Source of the DNA: Holothuria scabra
Lineage: Eukaryota; Echinodermata; Holothuroidea; Aspidochirotida; Holothuriidae
Direction: 5' to 3'
Length of the DNA stretch: 64,000 nt
NCBI GenBank assembly: GCA_037179385.1
Contig: CM074189.1
Location: 19,513,020-19,577,019 of the forward strand
Under the pieces are notes generated by a model. The model had not been told where the DNA came from. It did no database searches and saw only the letters and a list, made by a program, of their open reading frames with translations. The position numbers were made by a program, and so were the translations under genes. Below, piece by piece: positions 51,601-60,600 of this stretch. How positions within the stretch are numbered: the first letter of the stretch is position 1; every line of letters starts with the position of its first letter.

Positions 51601-54600
51601 ATCATAACAAAATATATCACTTTGGAAATATTTATCTTTTCTCATATTAATGTTTGCACTTGCTTTCTGACCCTTGTCATGAAATACTTTTGAGGCAGTG
51701 CAGAAGTTTGAGAACTAAAGCTGCATCTCCAAAGCAAGATTTCCTTTAGTGTTTAATATTAAACCAATAAGCAAAACACACTTCAATTTGCCACAACAAA
51801 GCATGTCTCTTAGAAAGTCAGGCAACGTCCACCTACCATATGTCGCCCTCTATAGATGGCAGTATGTACATTGACTAATGACCCGTCCACTTCTTCAAAT
51901 ACTTCTGCAGACCATAAGGCACAGTTGATGTGGATCCACTCATCCTAAAACAACAAACAAACAAAAAAAGGATGGATATTTTGATGTATAGTCCCAAAAG
52001 TCATTAAAAATAAATTGTCAAATACCTTTAGAAATAAATACCCAGATGATCTATTTAGACCCATTTACACAATCATACAATAGTTCCTGAAAATTGTAAC
52101 AAAAATTTTTGAACACTTGTTGGAAAGGTGACATGTCTGACATATACATGTCTGACACTGTTTAAATATTCATTTTTTTTTCTTAGTTTTACATAGTATG
52201 ACAATTTTTTTACATGGAATTGTTTACACAAATTCCTTAGGAACTCAAACTACAAATAGAATGCTTTTGATTTGCTGTGAGTTTTTCTGACCACAGGTAC
52301 AGGAAGGTAGATGAGACGACAAACCTGAGCACAATAGAGCAATCTTCCAGCCTTTTCAGGTTCATCATCTCCTAATTTACCACAGAGTACACATCGTCTG
52401 GGATCTTCAGCCTCACTTTGTTCTTTCAACGACTTTCCTGCAGCAAATATGGAACAATGAAAGGATTTGAATACAAACAAAACATTAAGTTAGGAAAACT
52501 TCTTGAAGGGAAAGACTTGGCAGAGTCACAAGAGACTGGTTATTGTATGGCATGAGAAATATTCTATGGGACAAGGGGAGTGTGAATTATTATTTCTCCC
52601 AAAATTGTTTTGCTGTTCCAACCCCACTAATTTTATGATCACCTAAATATTTGTTTAACTGACAAGTAATTAGCATGCTTTAATTTGTCCTCACCAGCAA
52701 CCCTCTCATAAAGGTCTGTAGAGGCCACTTGCCAACACTAGAGGACAGAGCCAGGGCAAAAATGAAATAGGAAATAGTTAAATGAAAATAAATTTTTGAA
52801 TCTGTTGACTAGATGTAGTAATCCATTTATGTTTTTTGTTCTAACTCCTAGCCCCTGCAACTAAAATTCTGGTATAGCTCCTAGGACCTGGTCTGTACCT
52901 TAAACCCTGGTACAGCTATTAACTGGCACTGGTAAAATGAGAGAGAGGTAAACAAAGAATGATGCATGGAAATGGATTATCGACCTGGACAAAATCTGTT
53001 GGCATAAATGAATGTTAAACTTTTGCAACCTTTACCTAAACAGAGAATAAACATTGGCATATTCGTGCAAACTTACGTTCATCACAGGTGAGTTCACGTA
53101 ACATGCTAGGTTGTGGTAATGGAGCCATCCAATCTTCATCCTGCTTCCACAGAGCATACTCATGATCCAAATTAGGGGGCAGTACAGCATTTGGTAACAT
53201 ACCACTAGGGATAAATGGTGCAAAATGTCATCTAATTATGAGGTTTCAATAATGTAATAAGAATGCATGCTCCATTCAAGAACTGTTTAACAAAATCATT
53301 AGACAAATAAAAAATACATTGAATGCATAAAATTATACTGCACCAGTTCTTTCGTTGCATTCGAGATGAGCATAAGAAATAAGTACTCCCCTAAACCCTG
53401 AGTAACAGGACATTCTTTGAAAATAAGAACAGCTAAAGCACTCTTTACACAAGTCCTACATTTTCTGATTTAAATTCACTTAAAAATCAGAGTCCCAGGC
53501 TTTCCTTTTCCGTACATAAATATGAAGGGATAGTCATGGGAAATTTAACTTCCTGGGAAGTAAAAAGTATTTTGTAACTTGATCTCGCTAGTACCCTGTT
53601 CTTCACAAAGTAATAAGACCTTGTGCGTACCATGTCACAATGGAAAACAATGCCCTCCTTTGGAGCAACAATTACAAGCCAATACCAAAAAGTGCAGACA
53701 GCTGATTGGTCAACTAATCCAACGTGTGTGTGAATTTGTACTTGGATGGGGCAAATGCTGCTGCATGATGCCAACTGATCTACACCCGACCGACTTCAAG
53801 GTCAAATGGTTACAGGATCCCACTTGCAGTTGGGTGGTCGCTAGTTCGAGTCCTGGCTGGGTCATACAGAAGACTTTAAAAATAGATCCTACTGCCATTG
53901 TGCTTGGTGTTCAACATAGCAATGGATAAGGGTAAAAGAACCAGTGAGCCGCAACTGGTATGAAAGGGCCAACTGGTTGGAAACTGGGCCGCATCTACCT
54001 AACTAACCCACTGATCTACATCCTACGCAAAGGCCTGGTTTTGCAGGCAAGTACACATAGTTATTCCTCCAAAATGACATCAGTGGTGATGCCAATGCAC
54101 AGGGTGTACACATTAATTTGCTCAGCTGTACTGCTTACTGTAGGAGGTACTCACCACCGACTTCCTCTGTATGGAATGGGTAAGAGTAAACGAACCAGTG
54201 AGCCACAACTGGTATGAAAGGGCAAACTGGTTGGAAACTGGGCCGCATCTACCTAACTAACCCACTGATCTACACCCTATGCAAAGGCCTGGTTTTGCAG
54301 GCAAGTACACATTGTTATTCCTCCAAAATGACATCAGTGGTGATGCCAATGCACAGGGTGTACACATTAATTTGCTCAGCTGTACTGCTTACTGTAGGAG
54401 GTACTCACCACGGACTTCCTCTGTATGGACAAAGGGTGAGCTATATGATTGCCACCACGAGAACCCAAAAAGGGTTTATCAAGATGCATGCCATGAAGTT
54501 TTAATCTGTTTCATCTATTAAAGACTCTGTGGCATTTCAAAAATTTTTACTTGATAGGGAACACTGTCACACCCCTTCAATCCACTCAGTGATTTTGACT

Positions 54601-57600
54601 TTATCTTGCATTGTTTCAAAAACAATTCAAGATTCTTGCTAAATCTGTTTATTTTGACAACTTAAGCAAGTCCAAACTTTCACACACAAAACCATGGCAG
54701 GTAGCCATCTTGCTAAGTCCATACTCACACATAAAGTAGGGGCAATTAGGCAAGGGTTAAGATTGTTGGATGGAGTTTTATGGCCCCCTTTCTAACCAAT
54801 TGCTTCAAGTCAAGTCAGCCACAGACACAGCGCTACTGCCTTTTTTAAGCAAAGGGCATTAGTCCAGTATGCTGTGTCTAGACTCTATGTATATGAAGTT
54901 ATGTGGTACTCACTCCGGATACTTCTTATTCTTCTCCCATGCCCTACTACTGTCCACGTCACACCATGGAAACATCTTCTGAAGGGTCTTGGTTAGAACC
55001 TGTCTTGCAATCCGATTTCCTCGTCTAAGACCCAGAGATGACTCCGTTTCCCTTGACATAGAAGCCTGAATGATACGAGCGCAGTCCTCTGTGAAGTCAT
55101 TCTGACAAGAAAATAAGTACACCAAATATATCAAACATTGATCTAAACTTGAATAAAACAACGGCATAAAATTATCTTAAACCAGATAATTGCTTCCAGA
55201 ATTGCATGTTCTCTCCTCAATCCTATTGCTGCAGACCCACCTCATTGGTAATGCCGGACATATACCAATACTAAAGGTAATATTAACAGTCATCTCAGAA
55301 ATACAATTTAAAGGACAATCAGGGTTCACATTGTTAACTTGCTTGTACTTTTGTCTTTTCATCTGGCAATTAAAGAACTTACCACTGAGGTGTATTTTCC
55401 AGCCTCTAGTCTCTGTTTCACAGCTCTAAAATCCTTTGGGTGATGTTTCTTCTTCCTTGCCATCTGGAGCGACATCTCATCTCCATTCAGGTGGCAGGTT
55501 GTATCTGGTTGCACAGCCTCTTCACTCAAGACAGTTTCAGCTTTCTGAACAGTTTTATCCCCCAAACCACCGCTCTCATCAACCCTGGGCTGTGGTTCTC
55601 CCACAGAATAGGTCTCATTCCTAATGGCTGCCCCAGTTGCACACTTGTCATTACCATTCCCAGGCACTTCAGCTTTATTAACATCCCCGGCTACTTGAGC
55701 AGTGTCATTATTCCCAGGTACCTCTGTTGAAATATTATTCCCAAGTACTTTAGCAGTATCACAATCCCCAGGTACCTTATCAGTACCACCATTCCCAGGC
55801 ACCTGGGAGACATCATTCCCTTCTGCAGTTTCCCCTTCTTTGTCATCAGTACCATCACCCACTCCACCAGAAACAACTTTTCCATCCTCTCTCCTTGCTT
55901 GAGATGCCTGAGAGGCAGGATCATTTCTTTCTGCATCCTTCTCTTCCCTCCTCTCATCATCTTTCCCTGCCTCTGCTGCTTCCCCATCCTCCCCTTTTTT
56001 ATCTCCATCCCTGACAACATCAACTTCCATTTTCTCACCAACTACATCACTCAAAGCATCATCACCAATCTTGCTCTCAACTGTATTTTCAGTAATATCA
56101 CTTCTCATCACAGAGTGTTGTTCGCTAACTTGGCCATCTCTTCCGATGACATTGTTCACTGTGTTACCTTGTTCAGAGTTCAAGGACCCCTTTTCGGGTC
56201 CTTTTGAGGCAGATATAGTTCTTGGCAAGATATTAGGTGCTTCAGGAGATTCTGAATCAGTCATATCTGATGCTGATGGTTCCGGGGTATCCCTAGCATG
56301 GGATGAATCACTAGTGGCAGGAGATACTGATCGTCCTGGAATGGCAGCTCTTTTACTTATTGCATGACCGTTAGAACCAAGGTAACGAAACTGGTAAAGG
56401 GGGAAAACAATTCAAAAATTCAATGACTGGCTACATGGCACATTGATCTGCTGAAGCGTACTAGTTAATTTAAAGAAAATTTAGGAGGGGTGGGGGGGGG
56501 GGCATTCTGATAAGTACAGTAGACTATCCTATTTGATGAATGCTATTAAGAATCATGGGACAATCTTTTTCTCACTCTCTTGAGAAATTAACATGGAGTT
56601 ACTGCTTGAATGACCCCATACATGCCATCTATGTCCTGAAACATGATGACGGATTCTTGGAAGAGTAAAAGGAGGAAATTCTTATGAGATTTAGCTGTTG
56701 TTCTGAAAGAAGTCTGCCTGGAGATGCTGCTTTCACACTTTAAGTAAGTGACCGTTTAAGCAAGCTTAGTCCTGAAGAAATCAGAGCTATTCTGATTAGT
56801 GTTTGCACCAGGTAGGAAATTCGTACCCAGGTACCCGAACCACATTACCAATCGGGTACCCCGGGTACCGTAACATTTTATTTTAAGTGCATGGTGTTTG
56901 AATTGTTTCTGGAAAAGTGCAATTTAACAAAAGTGCATTAAGGAAACAAATAAAAGCAACTTCATTTCAACATAATTGTGAATGAGATGTGGGTAAATAG
57001 ATTTTGTTAGTTTCAATAACCATGTTATTTTACTAAGATCAAAAAGAAATCACAGGAAAATGCCACCTGGGTACTAATTTTCTACCCAGGTAGTAAAAAC
57101 GTAGGTCGGGTACCCGGTGCAAACACTAATTTTGATGAATGCTTTTAAACCAAATTTCAAGTCATATGGCAGCATACTCTTCTGTTTATATGCAATTTTA
57201 TACTGAATGTCTCTCTTCCTAGTTTAATGATACAATTTAAAGATTTGACCAATGCCAGTTTAATGACACAATTTGAAGATTTGACCAATGCCTAAGGGAC
57301 CAAAATTCTGAATTGAGTATTGCTTTCTGAATGACATCAAATTCAAAAGATGCACAGGACCCAATACTACACAGTATGCATGACTCATAGTATCGTGGTT
57401 ACCCATTATAGTCTTGTAGATTCACAAAGACAAGCTGTTATGCAATAAAGTAGATTTGTACTAGATAAGGGGAAGATTTAAGATGGTTACTGGACAGGCT
57501 TGAAGTAACTTGCTTGGGAAGTTTGGAATTTTCTATGGTGAGACATGCCCTTTAACCATCTACAGTATGTGCCATATTAAATGGGCAAATGACAAAAGAA

Positions 57601-60600
57601 ATACCTTTAAAAATTTTCCATTAACCCAAACATACCTTCCTGTGAGGCCATATAAGATGGCCAGCCATCTTACAGCCAAACATGGCTTTGATAACATTGG
57701 CAAAGCCTGCTTGGAGTTCTTCATCAATTTCTATTTGCCAACGGGCTGGTCGGTTGGGTTCACAGTCTTCACACAGGTACGGAATAGATTCTGGCAGGTC
57801 TGTTAGGATGTGGTACATGTCATCTTAAAAGGTACAAAGAAGTATATGCCATTATTAGCTGAATAAAAATTTTCCAGGGTTGTTAAAATGCACATTTCTA
57901 AACATAGCTTAGCTTCAGGCTTTTTTAAAAGACAATCTTTTTTCCATTTAAAGTGATGAGTCAACAAAACCAACTTTTATAAGGGGTGTTTATATTATTG
58001 AATACATATCAAGTTCTCATGGGAATAGAGAAAGGTTTTAAGTGAAAATATCATTTTCATATGTGACATAAGAACTAAAACAACATCATTTGGTGAAACT
58101 TTCATTCAAAATGGACCATCAGGAAATGAAGTTACATTGTGATCCAAAGTGAGCTTGCTCTCATTGATAAGGAATGTTTTGTTTCTTTTTTACTTTTTCA
58201 GTCTTTGGTGTTGACCTTGAAGTCAATAGGGGTAGGACCTCCTAGTAGGGAATGTAAAGTCTGAAAAGTTGTCATGCCACTTATAGAATCACAGTCTGAT
58301 AGACTGGCAGTTCTTGAGGAGGATACTGGTTGAAAAAGTTTCAAGAAAAACAAGGCACTGTTCATTTATAGGAGGATATGATGTCATTATGTTTGCTGTA
58401 AGTTCCCTTTTAGTTGAAAATGTGAAAAGTTTACCCACTCATATCTTGAGAACCACACATCATATTTCAAGCAAATTTCACCAAAATGCTAAGAATCAGT
58501 ACCACTATCAAAGCCCAATTGGTCTTGGACCCACTTTTTTCTTAGCTTGTTTCACCAATCTTGCAATACCTTAAAAACAAAGTTTATTTTCCTAACAGCA
58601 AAATTTATGTTTTTTACATTGGTCTTTTCATAACTTTTGCTTGTCCTCAGTCTTTAAGCAAAGAGAGTTTTACATTTTGCAAGCTTGTGCGTAAAGATAA
58701 CAAATGAAAAATGGATGATCTCTCTCTTCATGCCCCTAGAATTTAACTGGAGATTTTAGCCAAAATTATCTGACCAAAAGGACTTTTTCTGGGTTTCAAG
58801 CCATGCTTTTGTTAAGCGCTTACACTAAATAACGAAATTTACCACTTTTATCTATTTCCCACTGTGATACAAAACAAACCCTTTTCACTTAATTGATCTC
58901 AAGATAGCTGAAGAGAAAACTCACTGATAGATTCTGAATTGTTATTGGTCAACCAGGGATGGCTAGAGCTTGATATACTTTTCTAGCATATGTTCACATG
59001 TAAGTGGTACTAAACTCTGAATAAGCTTTATTTTCAGACTCAAACTAACCTGTTAGATTTTCACATTTGGAATGAACCCAAACATTACACTTGCCACACT
59101 GCATCATTTTAGAATCAAAGTCATCCTCCTCATAGCATTCCTTACATATAGGGCAGTAATTACCTGTCAGAAGAAAAAACTGACCAATCATTGAACTTCA
59201 ATCTACAATTTATTAGCATATTCATTAACTTTAATATTGCTTCAAAGTTCTCAATTACTTTACCAAATCACCTTAGAAACAAACGAATCATTGTCATAGC
59301 TCTCCTGGCACATAGGGCAGTTGCTAGCTGTAGGAATGAATTAATTGACCAATCCAAGACCTCACAATGCATAATAAAAATCCTATTAATTAGTCTGCAT
59401 ATTCATGATATTTGCTAATTTTTTTCAGGGACAACACACTACATAATCTTACCATCAAAATCATTCCCTGCATGGTCTTCTATACATGACAGGGCAGTCA
59501 TGAAGGGTAATATATCTTAACAAATTAGAGAACTGGTAAGTGCTAACTATCACAGTCATAAGTTAACCAGACAGCATTACCAAAGTGTTCCATTACACAT
59601 TACATTTCACAGTAATGTATCTTACATCACATTACACAGTAATGTATCTTTAATAAGTAGACATACACCTACTCACTTGATACATTACAAATTAACTAAA
59701 TTGAAGGACTAAAGGTTTGGTTAAAGTCTCTTGCTGGAAAGAAACTTATCACAAGCATCCTTGGTTCAAACCCCATTAGCATGCTTTTGATTTTAAGAAG
59801 AAAAGGATAACTGGAAGGCACACAAAAACCCATTCATATACAAATGACATTACACAGTAATGTTTCTACAATAGGTATACAAACATATACAAACATTTCA
59901 TAACACCTCACCTTACATAAATAGGGCAAACTCTAGTGCTTTCTTCAGTGACCTATGATCTGTATGTTACATTCACAGTTATCCAATGTAAGATTCAAAC
60001 CAAACAACATCCCAAGCTTCTCTAAAGCTGCTAGGGTTCTCTGACTTACCAAGTCTAAAAAGGGCAGCACATTCTTCACAAAGCGAGAAATCACTAGACC
60101 AGCAAGCCTTGGGATCCTTCCCTGGGGTGGTGCTCCCGCAGCTTCTACACTTAACACACCTAGAACATATCTGCCAAAACAAAAACAAAAAATAGTCCAT
60201 TATTCTAAGTTTACATTTTCATTTTTCATTCCTGAAATTAATTACAGGCAGTCCAAGAAGTCCTCTGCCTGTGGACTGGAGGTTGTAGAATATGCACAAA
60301 ATGTTCCTTGCCTGTCTTGAGTGGCAACTAAGAGAGAGGCCTTTTCTATGAACCACATTTGAAGCCATAGTTGAACTTAAATCATACTGTAAATTATATC
60401 TGAACTTTATTTTCTTATCCAGCTGACACATTACAATCTAAATTAAAATAATAAGTAACTGACAAGCAATCCCAAGAATTTCATGAAAAAAAAATTAAAT
60501 GTAGGTTTACCATGCATACTGGGAAGAAAAGCGTATCCCATTATATATTTCTTGTTTGTATACAGTCAAGCACAATCTATGAACTAAAATTTGCAATCCT

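Larger units (their letters stand above)
48562..55382 (-). other. KMT2 introns between FYRN and bromodomain exons
   Basis: Introns 48562-49845, 50040-51059, 51219-51836, 51945-52324, 52438-53076, 53205-54913 and 55102-55382. The first holds a MITE family A copy, the second a LINE 3' fragment, and the sixth a truncated MITE, a SINE and a 254-bp tandem duplication. Nothing is seen in the others. Confidence 0.6.

Noticed and set aside
53800..53850. A possible tRNA gene
   Set aside because: Only a B-box-like stretch is present, no cloverleaf forms by eye, and the block is part of a repeat family.
53960..54504. Two similar ORFs suggesting a small gene pair
   Set aside because: They arise from the 254-bp tandem duplication of SINE-related DNA.
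55359..56264. A separate 301-residue acidic protein
   Set aside because: It is in frame with KMT2 neighbours on both sides, and its end matches the bromodomain, so it is an exon.
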